From Gordonia gummivorans (GTDB lineage Bacteria > Actinomycetota > Actinomycetes > Mycobacteriales > Mycobacteriaceae): DNA of 64,000 nucleotides. Both the position numbers and the translations under genes were made by a program. Positions 43,091 through 52,843 of the stretch are shown in pieces. The stretch lies in contig NZ_JAKWBF010000015.1 in NCBI RefSeq assembly GCF_022513585.1, positions 62,001 through 126,000 of the forward strand, written 5' to 3'. The notes under the pieces were generated by a model. It saw only the letters and a list, made by a program, of their open reading frames with translations, made no database searches and was not told the origin of the DNA. Every line of letters starts with the position of its first letter. Position 1 is the stretch's first letter.

Positions 43091-46000
43091 CGGAGAACTG
43101 TACGTGCCCGCCGCAGATCAAGAATCCCGGGGACCCCGAAGTCGGTGGCCAGGCGTGCTTGTCGCTCACGGAGCAGTCCGGTGTCGACGGTGCCCGAGGT
43201 GTGTCCCGATGCCTCGAAACGCCCGTTGCGGCGCGATTCCGCCTCGACCGCGTTGACCGGCGGACGGTCGTAGGCGCGACCGCCGGGGTGGATCACGTGG
43301 TAGGTCGCGCCACCGATCGACCGGCCGTTGACCGTGTCGACCAGGTCGAAAGTCAACGGGGTGTCGATCGAGATCGTCGGATGCAGGGCACTCGGCGGCT
43401 GCCAAGCGCGGAACCGGATGCCCGCGACCCGCTCGCCGGTTCGCCCGGTGGAGCGCAGCGGGATGGGATATCCGTTGCAGGTCAACAGGAATCGGTCGTC
43501 CTCGCCACCGAGTACGCGCACCTGCACCCGCTCGATCGAGGAGTCCACGTATCGTGCGGTGCCGCTGCCGGTCGACTCCTCGCCCAGGGTGTTCCACGGC
43601 TCGATCGCACCGCGCAGCTCGACCTCCTGGTCGCGGATCTGCACGGTACCCAGCCGGGGGAACCGGAATTCGGTGAAGGGGTCGAGCCACGATGTGTCGA
43701 AGGCATAACCCGCGGCACGCAGTTCTTCGGCGACCGCGGCGATGTCGGCGATCACGTAGTGCGGCAGGAGATGTTTGCCGTGCAGGTCGGCGCCGTGCCG
43801 GATCAGCCGGCTGCGGTACGGGTTCTCCCAGAACCACGAGACCAGGCTGCGCACCAGCAGCGACTGCACCATCGCCATTTGGTGATGAGGCGGCATCTCG
43901 AACGCGCGCAACTCGAGCAATCCGAGTCGGCCACGAGCCGAATCCGGACTGTAGAGCTTGTCGATGCAGAACTCGGCGCGGTGCGTGTTGCCGGTGATGT
44001 CGGTGAGCAGGTGACGCAGCGCCCGGTCGGTGACCCACGGATTCGGCGGTGCCTCGGTCTCGCCGCCGAACGCGCCCTTCGCCGACAGCCGGTCGATCTC
44101 GGCGAAAGCGATCTCCAGCTCGTAGAGCGACGATTCCCGGCCTTCGTCGGCCCGGGGTGCCTGGGAGGTGGTGCCGACGAACTTGCCCGAGAACAGATAG
44201 GACAGCGAGGGGTGCCGCTGCCAGTACGTGAGCATCGAGACGAGCAGATCGGGGCGGCGCAGCATCGGTGAGTCGGCCGGGGTGGTGCCACCCAGGGTGA
44301 TGTGGTTGCCGCCGCCGGTGCCGCCGTGGCTTCCGTCGAGGTCGAAGGTCTCGGTGCCCAGGCGAGCGTGCCTCGCGTGGTCGTAGAGCGATTCCAGCAA
44401 CTCCGACTGCTCGGCGAAACTGCTGGTCGGCTGGATGTTGACCTCGATGACACCCGGATCGGGGGTCACGGTGAGACTCGTCAGTCGACCGTCTGCGGGT
44501 GGACCGTAGCCCTCGATGACGACCGGCGTGCCGGTGGCCTCGGCCGCCTCCTCGACGATGCCGATGATGGCGAGGAACTCCTCGAGTTCCGAGGTCGGCG
44601 GCATGAACACGTGCAACACGTCACCACGCACCTCGGCGACGAGCGCCGTCCGCGGAAGGAACTCCTTCGGGTCGGCCTCGACGACCTTGTGGCCGAGTGC
44701 CGCGGCGGGATCGGCAGGTAGATCGTCGGGGCGCGCGGTCGGATCGGCCTCGAAGAATGTCGGGGCCGGCCCCCACGAGAGCGAGTTCAGCGGCAGACGC
44801 AGGCCGGCCGGCGACGTGCCGGGGGTCAACACCACACGTCCGCGGCGGGTGGTCCACTTGGCGCTCTGCCATGCGGTTCCGTCCTCCGAACGGCTCAGCG
44901 GCAGGAGATATGCGGTGGGCTGATTGACCGCGGCGTCGAGCTTGGCCAGGAGCTCTTCTCGTGCGGCGGTCGAGTCGGCGGGTGGGTCGATGTCCTCGTC
45001 GTCCTCCGCCTCCGCTGCGGCCTCGGCCAGTGCGGCCGCACGGGCCGTCTGCACGGTCGGATCGGCGCTGGGCTTGCCCGGTGGCAGGGCCACGAGCTCC
45101 CCCATCCGGACAAGTGGGTCCTCGTAGGCGGCGAGCACCTGCTCGGTCGGCAGGCCGAGGGCTTTCGCGAACGCCGTCAGCAGCTTCTGCGCCGGTGTCG
45201 CGTCACCGGGCGAATCCGGCGACGGTCCACTGGTCTCCACGTCGATGCTGCGGGCGCAATCCTCGGCGGTCGCCCACGGATCGGCCAGCAGGTCGGGGTT
45301 GCGCCAGATCGGCTCGCCGTCCTCGCGCCACATCAACGCGATCTGCCAGCGCGGCAGGGGTTCACCCGGATACCACTTGCCCTGGCTGCGCTGGACGAGT
45401 CCGGACGGCGCGTATGCCTCGCGAAGTCGTTCGGACAGCCGCGAGGCCAGCAGGCGCTTGTGCGGACCGTCTGCGGCGGTGGTCCACTCCGGGTCCGTCT
45501 GGTTGTCGATCGATACGAACGTCGGTTCGCCGCCCATCGTCAGCCGGACATCCCGGCGTTTCATCAGCGCATCCACCTTGGCGCCGAGTTGCACCACCCG
45601 ATCCCACTGATCGGGGGTGTAGGGCAAGGTGACCCGCGGATCCTCATGGAACCGGGTGACCGTGTTGGAGAAGTCGAGGGTGGCGTGGCACGGACCGGTC
45701 GCACCCGTGATCGGCGCCGCACCGCCCGGATTCGGTGTGGCGGCCAGCGGGATGTGGCCCTCACCGGCGAACAGACCCGACGTCGGATCCATGCCGACCC
45801 AACCGGCACCGGGCAGGTACACCTCGGTCCAGGCATGCAGATCGGTGAAGTCCGCGTCGGGACCCGACGGGCCGTCGAGGGATTTGACGTCGGAGGTCAG
45901 CTGGACCAGGTATCCCGAGACGAACCGGGCCGCCAGACCGAGCTCACGCAGCAGCGCGACCAGCAGCCAGGCCGAGTCGCGGCACGACCCGATGGCACTC

Positions 46001-46554
46001 GACAGCGTGAATTCCGGTGTCTGCACACCGGACTCGAGTCGAACGGTGTACCCGACAGCGTCGCGAACCGCCTGGTTGAGGGCGACCAGGAAGTCGATGA
46101 TGCGGACCTTGCCGACCGGCTTGTGCTCGGCGGCGAACGCGGCTATCGACGGGTGGACGGGGGCCCCGGCGAACTCCCCTTCGGTCACGCCGACGGGCCT
46201 CAGGAAGATCTCGAGATCTGCGTGCAAGTCTTCGGGATACTCAAACCCGTAGTGCTCGGCCCAGTCTTCGATGAAGAAGTCGAACGGGTTGATGGCGGTC
46301 AGGTCGGCGACCAGACTCACGGTGATGCTCAGCGTCGTCGAGGGGTCCGGGAACACCAGGCGCGCCATGTAATTGCTGAACGCATCCTGCTGCCAGTTGA
46401 GGAAGTGATCGCCCGGTTCGACCTTGAGCGAGTAGGCCTCGATGGGCGTGCGCGAATGGGGTGCCGGCCGCAGCCGCACCACATGGGGGTGGATCGTCGT
46501 CGGGCGGTCGAATGCGTAGCTCGTCCGATGTTCCAACGCAACCTTGATCGTCAC
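43087..46554 (-). CDS. Transglutaminase-like / DUF2126 large protein
   Basis: An 1155-residue two-part protein, first gene of the coupled cluster. Residues 1-300 form an N-terminal beta domain (VALEHRTSYAFDRPTTIHPH) and a transglutaminase core with Cys in SSAIGSCRDSAWLLVALLRE, His in DLHAWTEVYLPGAGWVGMD and the following Asp. The remaining 850 residues are DUF2126, containing LTMGGEPTFVSIDNQTDPEW, GKWYPGEPLPRWQI, DGSHGGTGGGNHITLGG and RPDLLVSMLTYWQRHPSLSY. An Asp/Glu/Ala-rich linker lies between about 490 and 530. GTG at 46554 has GGGAGG upstream. An inverted repeat and TAGGTT box lie just upstream. Confidence 0.88.
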   Translation of the reverse strand: MTIKVALEHRTSYAFDRPTTIHPHVVRLRPAPHSRTPIEAYSLKVEPGDHFLNWQQDAFSNYMARLVFPDPSTTLSITVSLVADLTAINPFDFFIEDWAEHYGFEYPEDLHADLEIFLRPVGVTEGEFAGAPVHPSIAAFAAEHKPVGKVRIIDFLVALNQAVRDAVGYTVRLESGVQTPEFTLSSAIGSCRDSAWLLVALLRELGLAARFVSGYLVQLTSDVKSLDGPSGPDADFTDLHAWTEVYLPGAGWVGMDPTSGLFAGEGHIPLAATPNPGGAAPITGATGPCHATLDFSNTVTRFHEDPRVTLPYTPDQWDRVVQLGAKVDALMKRRDVRLTMGGEPTFVSIDNQTDPEWTTAADGPHKRLLASRLSERLREAYAPSGLVQRSQGKWYPGEPLPRWQIALMWREDGEPIWRNPDLLADPWATAEDCARSIDVETSGPSPDSPGDATPAQKLLTAFAKALGLPTEQVLAAYEDPLVRMGELVALPPGKPSADPTVQTARAAALAEAAAEAEDDEDIDPPADSTAAREELLAKLDAAVNQPTAYLLPLSRSEDGTAWQSAKWTTRRGRVVLTPGTSPAGLRLPLNSLSWGPAPTFFEADPTARPDDLPADPAAALGHKVVEADPKEFLPRTALVAEVRGDVLHVFMPPTSELEEFLAIIGIVEEAAEATGTPVVIEGYGPPADGRLTSLTVTPDPGVIEVNIQPTSSFAEQSELLESLYDHARHARLGTETFDLDGSHGGTGGGNHITLGGTTPADSPMLRRPDLLVSMLTYWQRHPSLSYLFSGKFVGTTSQAPRADEGRESSLYELEIAFAEIDRLSAKGAFGGETEAPPNPWVTDRALRHLLTDITGNTHRAEFCIDKLYSPDSARGRLGLLELRAFEMPPHHQMAMVQSLLVRSLVSWFWENPYRSRLIRHGADLHGKHLLPHYVIADIAAVAEELRAAGYAFDTSWLDPFTEFRFPRLGTVQIRDQEVELRGAIEPWNTLGEESTGSGTARYVDSSIERVQVRVLGGEDDRFLLTCNGYPIPLRSTGRTGERVAGIRFRAWQPPSALHPTISIDTPLTFDLVDTVNGRSIGGATYHVIHPGGRAYDRPPVNAVEAESRRNGRFEASGHTSGTVDTGLLRERQARLATDFGVPGILDLRRARTVLR

Positions 46555-46581
46555 CTGATCGCCTCCCGACTCGAGCCCCGA

Positions 46582-46621
46582 AACCTACTACCCATGGTCT
46601 GAAATCTCATCACACATGAGA
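46582..46621 (-). promoter_or_regulatory. Promoter/operator candidate of the ATP-grasp/transglutaminase cluster
   Basis: On the minus strand TAGGTT (46587-46582) is a -10-like box 27 bases before the GTG. Exactly 17 bases upstream begins the inverted repeat TCTCAT-N5-ATGAGA (46605-46621), so one half-site occupies the -35 position. The -35 hexamer itself (ATGAGA) is poor, which would suit a promoter controlled by a protein bound to the repeat. Confidence 0.4.
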
Positions 46622-46697
46622 CGCAGATGCCGAGTGGACAGAGTCCGGCTCGCGGCCGGGTGTACCCAAGATCACCGTCGAAGTCAGGAGCCCGACA

Positions 46698-48542
46698 TCA
46701 GGCCGTCGGCTCGGCTCCAGGCGCCTTCTCCCCTGCCGCTGCACGGACCACCGGCTTGGCGTCGATGCCCGACTCCTTGCGCTGCTCCGGCGTGATGGGG
46801 GCCGGCGCGTCGGTGAGCGGGTCGACGCCACCGCCGGACTTGGGGAACGCGATCACCTCGCGAATCGACGATTCGCCGGCAAGCAGGGCGGTGATGCGGT
46901 CCCAGCCGAAGGCGATGCCGCCGTGCGGCGGCGCGCCGAACGCGAACGCGTCGAGCAGGAAGCCGAACTTCTCCTGCGCCTCGTCATGGTCGATCCCCAT
47001 GATCGCGAACACCCGTTCCTGGATGTCGCGACGATGGATACGAATGGAGCCGCCGCCGATCTCGTTGCCGTTGCACACGATGTCGTAGGCGTAGGCCAGC
47101 GCAGATCCGGGATCGGTCTCGAGCGCGTCGACCGACTCGGGCTTGGGTGCGGTGAACGCGTGGTGCACCGCGGTCCACGCCCCCGAGCCCACCGCGACAT
47201 CGCCGGATGCGGTGGCGTCGCCGGCCGGCTCGAACAGCGGCGCGTCGACGACCCACGTGAATGCCCAGGCCCCACTGTCCGTATTCGGCCCGCTCGCTTC
47301 GCTCCCGGCGCCGGGGATCAACCCCAGACGGGACGCGATCTCGCCGCGCGCGGCACCGAGCAACGCTCGCTGGGCATTGGCGGGGCCCGCTGCGAAGAAC
47401 ACACAGTCACCCGGGGCGGCGCCGACGTGGGCGAGGAGACCGTCGCGCTCCGCGTCGGACAGGTTCTTGGCCACCGGTCCGCCCAACGTGCCGTCCTCCT
47501 GCACGAGGACGTAGGCGAGCCCCTTGGCCCCACGTTGCTTGGCCCACTCCTGCCACGCGTCGAGCTGCCGGCGCGGTTGCGAGGCACCACCCGGCATGAC
47601 GACCGCACCGACGTAGGGGGCCTGGAAGACGCGGAAAGGGGTGTCGGAGAAGAACTCCGTGCACTCGACCAACTCGATGCCGAAGCGGAGATCGGGCTTG
47701 TCCGAACCGAATCGGCGCATGGCGTCTGCGTAGGTCATGCGCGGGATGGGTGTGGTGATCTCCACCCCGATCAGCCGCCACAGCGCCACCAGGACGTCTT
47801 CGGCCAGCGCGATCACGTCGTCTTGGTCGACGAAGCTCATCTCGATGTCGAGCTGGGTGAACTCGGGTTGGCGGTCGGCGCGGAAGTCCTCGTCGCGGTA
47901 GCAGCGCGCGATCTGGAAGTAGCGTTCCATGCCCGCCACCATCAGCAACTGCTTGAACAGCTGCGGGCTCTGTGGCAGGGCGTAGAAAGTGCCGGGTTGC
48001 AGACGTGCGGGCACCAGGAAGTCGCGGGCGCCCTCCGGCGTCGACCGCGTCAGGGTGGGGGTCTCGATCTCCACGAAGTCGTGTGCAGCGAGCACGCCAC
48101 GCGCGGCCGCATTCACCTTGGAGCGCAGACGGATCGCGGCACTGGGCCCCTCCCGGCGCAGATCCAGGTAGCGGTAGCGCAGGCGGGTCTCCTCACCGGG
48201 CGTCTCGTCGAGCTGGAACGGCAGCGGCGCCGACTCGTTGAGCACCTCGAGGGAGGCGGCGTTGATCTCGATCTCACCCGACGCGAGGTTGGGGTTCTCG
48301 CTGCCGTCGGGCCGCACCTCGACGACGCCGGTCACCGCGACACAGAACTCCGCACGCAGCCGGTGCGCCGCGGCGGCCACCGCCTCGTCGCGGAACACCA
48401 CCTGCACGAGTCCGGTGGAATCGCGCAGATCGATGAACACCACACCGCCGTGGTCTCGACGCCGCGCCACCCAGCCGGCGACGGTGACGGTCTGCGTCGC
48501 GTCGGCGCGACGAAGCGAACCTGCGGAATGCGTGCGAAGCAC
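46698..48542 (-). CDS. aspS: Aspartyl-tRNA synthetase
   Basis: Class II synthetase of the bacterial type. The 614-residue protein has the N-terminal OB anticodon domain ([20 protein letters not shown]), motif 2 ([20 protein letters not shown]), the bacterial GAD insertion and motif 3 ([16 protein letters not shown]). GTG at 48542 has GGAAGGACCC upstream; the longer frame is spurious. An oddity is that a stretch between the GAD domain and [15 protein letters not shown] reads [19 protein letters not shown], and its first ten or so codons coincide with a 30-base dispersed repeat. A lineage-specific insertion is inferred. Confidence 0.96.
   Translation of the reverse strand: MLRTHSAGSLRRADATQTVTVAGWVARRRDHGGVVFIDLRDSTGLVQVVFRDEAVAAAAHRLRAEFCVAVTGVVEVRPDGSENPNLASGEIEINAASLEVLNESAPLPFQLDETPGEETRLRYRYLDLRREGPSAAIRLRSKVNAAARGVLAAHDFVEIETPTLTRSTPEGARDFLVPARLQPGTFYALPQSPQLFKQLLMVAGMERYFQIARCYRDEDFRADRQPEFTQLDIEMSFVDQDDVIALAEDVLVALWRLIGVEITTPIPRMTYADAMRRFGSDKPDLRFGIELVECTEFFSDTPFRVFQAPYVGAVVMPGGASQPRRQLDAWQEWAKQRGAKGLAYVLVQEDGTLGGPVAKNLSDAERDGLLAHVGAAPGDCVFFAAGPANAQRALLGAARGEIASRLGLIPGAGSEASGPNTDSGAWAFTWVVDAPLFEPAGDATASGDVAVGSGAWTAVHHAFTAPKPESVDALETDPGSALAYAYDIVCNGNEIGGGSIRIHRRDIQERVFAIMGIDHDEAQEKFGFLLDAFAFGAPPHGGIAFGWDRITALLAGESSIREVIAFPKSGGGVDPLTDAPAPITPEQRKESGIDAKPVVRAAAGEKAPGAEPTA
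47285..47314. repeat. Dispersed repeat, family 2, copy 2 (inside aspS)
   Basis: The reverse complement is identical over 30 bases to 12115-12144. It is translated in aspS as [10 protein letters not shown], in a loop just before a conserved core strand, without disturbing the frame. Confidence 0.7.
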
Positions 48543-48738
48543 TGAAGGGTCCTTCCCCAGAGAGATCAAAGCGGGCGCGGCGGCGCACGACACTCGTGCA
48601 CCTGACCGGTATTCCATGGTGCCCCATCCCCGCAGGCACGCCACACCCGGCCACCGGAAACGACGCTCGCCGCGGCGCGGGGAATCGGCGTCGCGACAAT
48701 CTCCGGGGAAACCGAGTCGCACGTGCCAGAATCAGGAG

Positions 48739-49603
48739 GTGACCTTCCAAGGCAGTGGATCGATCGAGGGTGCCGACGTCTCCGGTGGCGGAGGTGCGCG
48801 GCGGCGGTGGGCGCATCGCACTCGGCGGCGGCGCCGGCCTGATCATCACAATCGTCGCCCTGCTGTTCGGGGTGAACCCCGGACAGATCCTGGGCAACTC
48901 GACCAACGACCAGAGTTCGACCACGTCGTCGCAGACCGCGATCGATCAGCATCTGGCCTCCTGCACCTACGAGATGGCCAATCAGGGGGACGCGATCTGC
49001 CGGATCAAGGCGACCGCGGCCAGCCTCAACGTCGTGTGGCCGAACCTGATGGACGGCTACACCGCCCCGCGCACCAAGGTCTTCTCGGGCTCGGTGAACA
49101 CCGGCTGCGGTGCCGCGACGTCGGCCACCGGTCCGTTCTACTGCCCGGCCGACCAGACCGTCTACGTCGATCCGACCTTCTTCGACGATGTTCTCGTCGG
49201 TCAACTCGGTGGCAGCAACGACGCCCTGTCCCAGGAATACGTGATCGCCCACGAGTTCGGACATCACGTCGAGAACCTGACCGGCGTGCTGACAAAGGGA
49301 CAGCGGATGGGCAACAACGGGTCGGTACGCATCGAATTGCAGGCCGACTGTCTGGCCGGGGTCTGGGCCAACCACGCCGACGATGGCAGCGGAGATGCCT
49401 TGCTCAAGCCACTCACCCCGGCCGACATCCAGCGTGTCGGGCAGACCGCCAAGGCCATCGGCGACGATTCCATCCAGGGAGCCAACTCCAACCGAGAGGG
49501 CTGGACCCACGGGTCCGCCGAGCAACGGTCCCGCTGGTTCGGAATCGGTTACCAGTCCGGTGACCCACGCAAATGTGACACCTTCGCCACCAACGACCTG
49601 TGA
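48739..49603 (+). CDS. Neutral zinc metallopeptidase (YpfJ-like), N-terminus apparently frameshifted
   Basis: A membrane-anchored metallopeptidase. From 48755 one open frame encodes 282 residues with a transmembrane helix (GLIITIVALLFGV), four or more cysteines, the metal motif VIAHEFGHHVENL and the third ligand region IELQADCLAGVWA, ending TFATNDL. The expected family start, MTFQGSGSIEGADVSGGG, is instead in another frame from GTG 48739, directly after AGGAG. A single base too many within the G/C-rich stretch 48785-48810 would account for it. The interval is 865 bases, one more than a multiple of three. Either the first frame is lost and GTG 48755 is used, or the sequence has an error. It is coupled to the next gene by GTGA. 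Confidence 0.8.
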
Positions 49604-51267
49604 CGACGATCCCGGCTCCTGAGGATGCCAGACGCTCACCCACCGCGGTCGACGCCGTCGCCGAACGTCACCTGTACCGGCTGGCCACCCTGGATCCGCT
49701 GTTCGCCACCGAGGTCGGCATCGCCGAGCACGATCATCTACTCACCGATTTCTCTGCTGCCGCGCAGGCCGGCCGTCGGGCCGCGGCCGCCGACACCCTC
49801 GCAGCGCTGGGCGTGGCCCCGATCGCCGACCATGTCGACGCCGTGACCGTCGCCACGATGCGCGCGACCCTGACACGTGAGATCGCGCTGGCCGACGCCG
49901 GCGAGAGCACCGGGGTGTGCAATGTCATCGCGTCGCCGCTGCAGGCGATCCGCGACATCTTCGACCTCATGGCCACCGATACCGAGGAGCAACGCGAGGT
50001 GTTCGTCGAGCGCGTCGCAGGGATTCCGGCGTGCCTCGAATCCGTTGTCGACGGTCTCGAACACCGGCGCAGATTCGGGCCGCCGTTGGCCCGCAGACAG
50101 GTCGAACGAGTCGCCGAGCAGGCCGTCGGCGCCGCGCGGGCGATTGCCGCGAACACGTCGTCGATCGCTGCTGATCCGGCAATGTCGCATTCCCTTCGCC
50201 GCGCACTCGACGCAGCCGACGATGCGTTCCACCGGTTTGCCGACCATCTTCGATCCGACGTATTGCACGATGCCCAGGTCGCCGACGGCGTCGGCCGCGA
50301 CCGGTACCTGCTCCATCTCCCGGTCTATCTCGGCGCCGACATCGACCCGGACGAGGCGTATCACTGGGCGTTCGACCGGCTCGACGCGATCGTCGCCGAA
50401 CAACGCACCATCGCAGCGGATCTCGTGACGAGCGGCGAGGTCGCCGAGGCGCTCGAGCACCTGGACACCTTGCCGCAGTACCAGATCAACGATCGTCACG
50501 CCTTCGTCGCGTGGATGCAGGAGACGTCGGACGCCGCGGTGGCGGGCCTCGCCGGACGTCATGTGGAGATACCCGAACGACTCACTCGGCTCGAATGCCG
50601 TCTCGCCCCGTCGGCAACCGGGATCATCTACTACACCCAGCCGACGGCCGACCTGTCACGCCCGGGCCGCATGTGGTGGTCGGTGCCCCCGGGTCAGACG
50701 GTCTTCCACACGTGGCGCGAGAAGACGACCGTCTACCACGAGGGTGTGCCCGGCCATCACCTGCAACTGGGTTCGTCGATTGTCGATCCCGATCTGAATT
50801 CCTGGCGCAAACTCGCGTCCTTCACCTCGGGCCACGGCGAGGGATGGGCACTCTATGCCGAACGTCTGATGGCCGAACTCGGCTGGCTCGACGATCCGGG
50901 CGACCGCATGGGCATGCTCGACGGTCAGCGGTTCCGTGCCGCCCGGGTTGTGGTGGACATCGGCGTGCACTGCGGACTACCGGCTCCCGCGTCGCTCGGC
51001 GGCGGTGTCTGGGATGCCGAGAAGCCATGGGTGTTCCTCAACAACTCGGTGGCGATGGACGCCGCGGTGCTCCGGTTCGAACTCGACCGCTACCTCGGGT
51101 GGCCCGGCCAGGCCCCGTCCTACGCACTCGGACAGCGGGTGTGGGAACAGGCCCGGACCGACGCACTCGCCGCCCACCCCGACTGGACCCTCAAGGACTT
51201 CCACACTCGCGCACTGGCATTGGGCGGCGTGACCCTCGACGTCCTGTCGGCCGAGATGGCCCGCTGA
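49600..51267 (+). CDS. DUF885 family zinc metallopeptidase-like protein
   Basis: A 555-residue, mostly helical protein of the DUF885 group, distantly like M3/M32 carboxypeptidases. The metal motif is VYHEGVPGHHLQLGSSI with the HEGxPGH signature, and a third ligand is likely the glutamate in TSGHGEGWALYAERLM. The C-terminal region (MGMLDGQRFRAARVVVDIGVH, GQAPSYALGQRVWEQAR) is the conserved helical bundle. No signal peptide is seen, so it is probably cytosolic. The GTG start overlaps the zinc-peptidase stop, so the two metallopeptidases are made together. Substrate unknown. Confidence 0.88.
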   Translation: MTTIPAPEDARRSPTAVDAVAERHLYRLATLDPLFATEVGIAEHDHLLTDFSAAAQAGRRAAAADTLAALGVAPIADHVDAVTVATMRATLTREIALADAGESTGVCNVIASPLQAIRDIFDLMATDTEEQREVFVERVAGIPACLESVVDGLEHRRRFGPPLARRQVERVAEQAVGAARAIAANTSSIAADPAMSHSLRRALDAADDAFHRFADHLRSDVLHDAQVADGVGRDRYLLHLPVYLGADIDPDEAYHWAFDRLDAIVAEQRTIAADLVTSGEVAEALEHLDTLPQYQINDRHAFVAWMQETSDAAVAGLAGRHVEIPERLTRLECRLAPSATGIIYYTQPTADLSRPGRMWWSVPPGQTVFHTWREKTTVYHEGVPGHHLQLGSSIVDPDLNSWRKLASFTSGHGEGWALYAERLMAELGWLDDPGDRMGMLDGQRFRAARVVVDIGVHCGLPAPASLGGGVWDAEKPWVFLNNSVAMDAAVLRFELDRYLGWPGQAPSYALGQRVWEQARTDALAAHPDWTLKDFHTRALALGGVTLDVLSAEMAR

Positions 51268-51346
51268 CGGCCGCCCCCGGCGTCGTTCCGCCGCTTCGCT
51301 CGCACCTCGGCCCCGATCCGTGGAAGGCAGAGCTGAGCCCGAAATT

Positions 51347-51391
51347 CCGCTGCCTGAGGTGCGACGAGCGCTGGCGAGGAGCCTCGAAGGC
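51347..51391. repeat. Dispersed repeat, family 1, inverted copy 3
   Basis: CCGCTGCCTGAGGTGCGACG ... GAGCCTCGAAGGC, the reverse complement of the family 1 element. It is arranged head-to-head with the copy at 51437-51482. Confidence 0.75.
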
Positions 51392-51393
51392 CT

Positions 51394-51417
51394 GGTGACC
51401 GTCGCTACTTGGTCACC
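51394..51417. terminator. Hairpin between the inverted repeat copies
   Basis: GGTGACC and GGTCACC are perfect 7-bp arms with a 10-base loop, at the centre of the inverted repeat pair between convergent genes. A terminator role is inferred; no U-run is present. Confidence 0.4.
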
Positions 51418-51436
51418 GAATTGCCCTGTCTCACCA

Positions 51437-51482
51437 GCCCTTCGAGGCTCTCGACTAGCGCCTCGAGCACCTCAGGGAGCGG
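51437..51482. repeat. Dispersed repeat, family 1, copy 4
   Basis: GCCCTTCGAGGCTCTC ... GCACCTCAGGGAGCGG. Same ends as the copies at 7721 and 23301; inverted relative to 51347-51391. Confidence 0.75.
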
Positions 51483-51574
51483 AGGTGGGCCGGTCTGCGT
51501 CGTTGCGGACATCCTTCGAGACGCTTCCACGGATCCAGGCGCAGGGAGCGGGAGAGGCAGACGCGTTAGCGCGG

Positions 51575-52843
51575 TCAACCGGCGAGCGCGCCGACCACCT
51601 CGTCGACGATTCGGTCGAGCGACACCCGACGCTGCTCCCCGTTGGTGAGGTCCTTGACCTCGACCACCCGTTCCTCCAGTTCACGGTCCCCGAGCACCAG
51701 CGCCAATCGCGCACCGGAACGGTCCGCGGCCTTCATCGCGCCCTTGAGCCCGCGGTCGCCGTAGGCCAGGTCGACGCTGACTCCGGCGGCACGCAGTTGT
51801 CCTGCGACGCCGACCAATTCGGCCTTGGCGGCCGCTCCGAGCGGCACACCGAAGACCGCGCATCGCGCGGCCTCGACACCGGCCACACCTTCGGCCTCCA
51901 AAGCCAGCATGGTCCGGTCGACACCGAGACCGAAGCCGATCCCGGACAGGTCCTGTTTGCCGCCGAGTTGCTTCATCAAACCGTCGTAACGTCCGCCGCC
52001 ACCGATGCCGGACTGCGCACCGAGTCCATCGTGGACGAACTCGAAGGTGGTCTTCGTGTAGTAGTCGAGGCCGCGCACCAGACGAGGGTTGAGTTCGTAG
52101 GGCACCCCGAGACGGTCGAGGTGGGCCAATACGAGGTCGAAGTGGGCCCGCGCGTCGTCGGTGAGGTAGTCGATCAGCAGCGGCGCGTCGGCGGTCGCGG
52201 CCTTGATCTCGGGCCGTTTGTCGTCGAGGACCCGCAACGGGTTGATCTGTGCCCGCTGCCGGGTCGGTTCGTCGAGGTCGAGCCCGAAGAGGAACTGCTG
52301 CAATGCTTCTCGATAACGAGGCCGACTCTCGTCGTCCCCCAGCGAGGTGATCTCCAGGCGGAAGCCCGACAACCCGAGCCGCCGGTACCCTTCGTCGGCG
52401 ATCGCGATCACCTCGGCGTCCAGCGCCGGATCGTCGACGCCGATCGCCTCGACGCCCACCTGCTGCAGTTGCCGGTAACGACCGGTCTGCGGCTTCTCGT
52501 AGCGGAAGAACGGGCCGGCGTAGCTGAGTTTCACCGGCAGTTGCCCGCGGTCGAGGCCGTGCTGGATCACCGCGCGCATCACGCCGGCGGTGCCCTCGGG
52601 GCGCAGCGTCACCGAACGGTCGCCGCGGTCGGCGAAGGTGTACATCTCCTTGCTCACCACATCGGTGGACTCGCCGACGCCGCGGGCGAACAACGCGGTG
52701 TCCTCGAACACCGGCAGTTCGATGTGGCCGTATCCGGCACGACGCGCCGCGTCGGTGAGGGTGTCGCGCACGCGCCGGAAATCCGCGGATGCCGGCGGGT
52801 AGTAGTCGGGAATGCCCCGAGGCGCCTGAAAGCCTCCGCTCAC
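51575..52843 (-). CDS. hisS: Histidyl-tRNA synthetase
   Basis: Class II synthetase of 422 residues. Motif 1 region [20 protein letters not shown], motif 2 [18 protein letters not shown], the His-specific [15 protein letters not shown], motif 3 [14 protein letters not shown] and the C-terminal anticodon-binding domain ([20 protein letters not shown]) are all present. GTG at 52843 overlaps the stop of the MBL hydrolase gene (GTGA), so the two are coupled. Confidence 0.97.
   Translation of the reverse strand: MSGGFQAPRGIPDYYPPASADFRRVRDTLTDAARRAGYGHIELPVFEDTALFARGVGESTDVVSKEMYTFADRGDRSVTLRPEGTAGVMRAVIQHGLDRGQLPVKLSYAGPFFRYEKPQTGRYRQLQQVGVEAIGVDDPALDAEVIAIADEGYRRLGLSGFRLEITSLGDDESRPRYREALQQFLFGLDLDEPTRQRAQINPLRVLDDKRPEIKAATADAPLLIDYLTDDARAHFDLVLAHLDRLGVPYELNPRLVRGLDYYTKTTFEFVHDGLGAQSGIGGGGRYDGLMKQLGGKQDLSGIGFGLGVDRTMLALEAEGVAGVEAARCAVFGVPLGAAAKAELVGVAGQLRAAGVSVDLAYGDRGLKGAMKAADRSGARLALVLGDRELEERVVEVKDLTNGEQRRVSLDRIVDEVVGALAG

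Larger units (their letters stand above)
51268..51574. other. 307-base intergenic region between convergent DUF885 gene and hisS
   Basis: No gene is supported. It contains two inverted copies of repeat family 1 (51347-51391 and 51437-51482) around a small hairpin. Together they can fold into one large stem-loop that may end transcription from both sides. Confidence 0.7.

Noticed and set aside
40103..43273. A 1056-codon open frame on the plus strand
   Set aside because: Antisense to the ATP-grasp/alpha-E gene, low-complexity composition, no recognisable motif.
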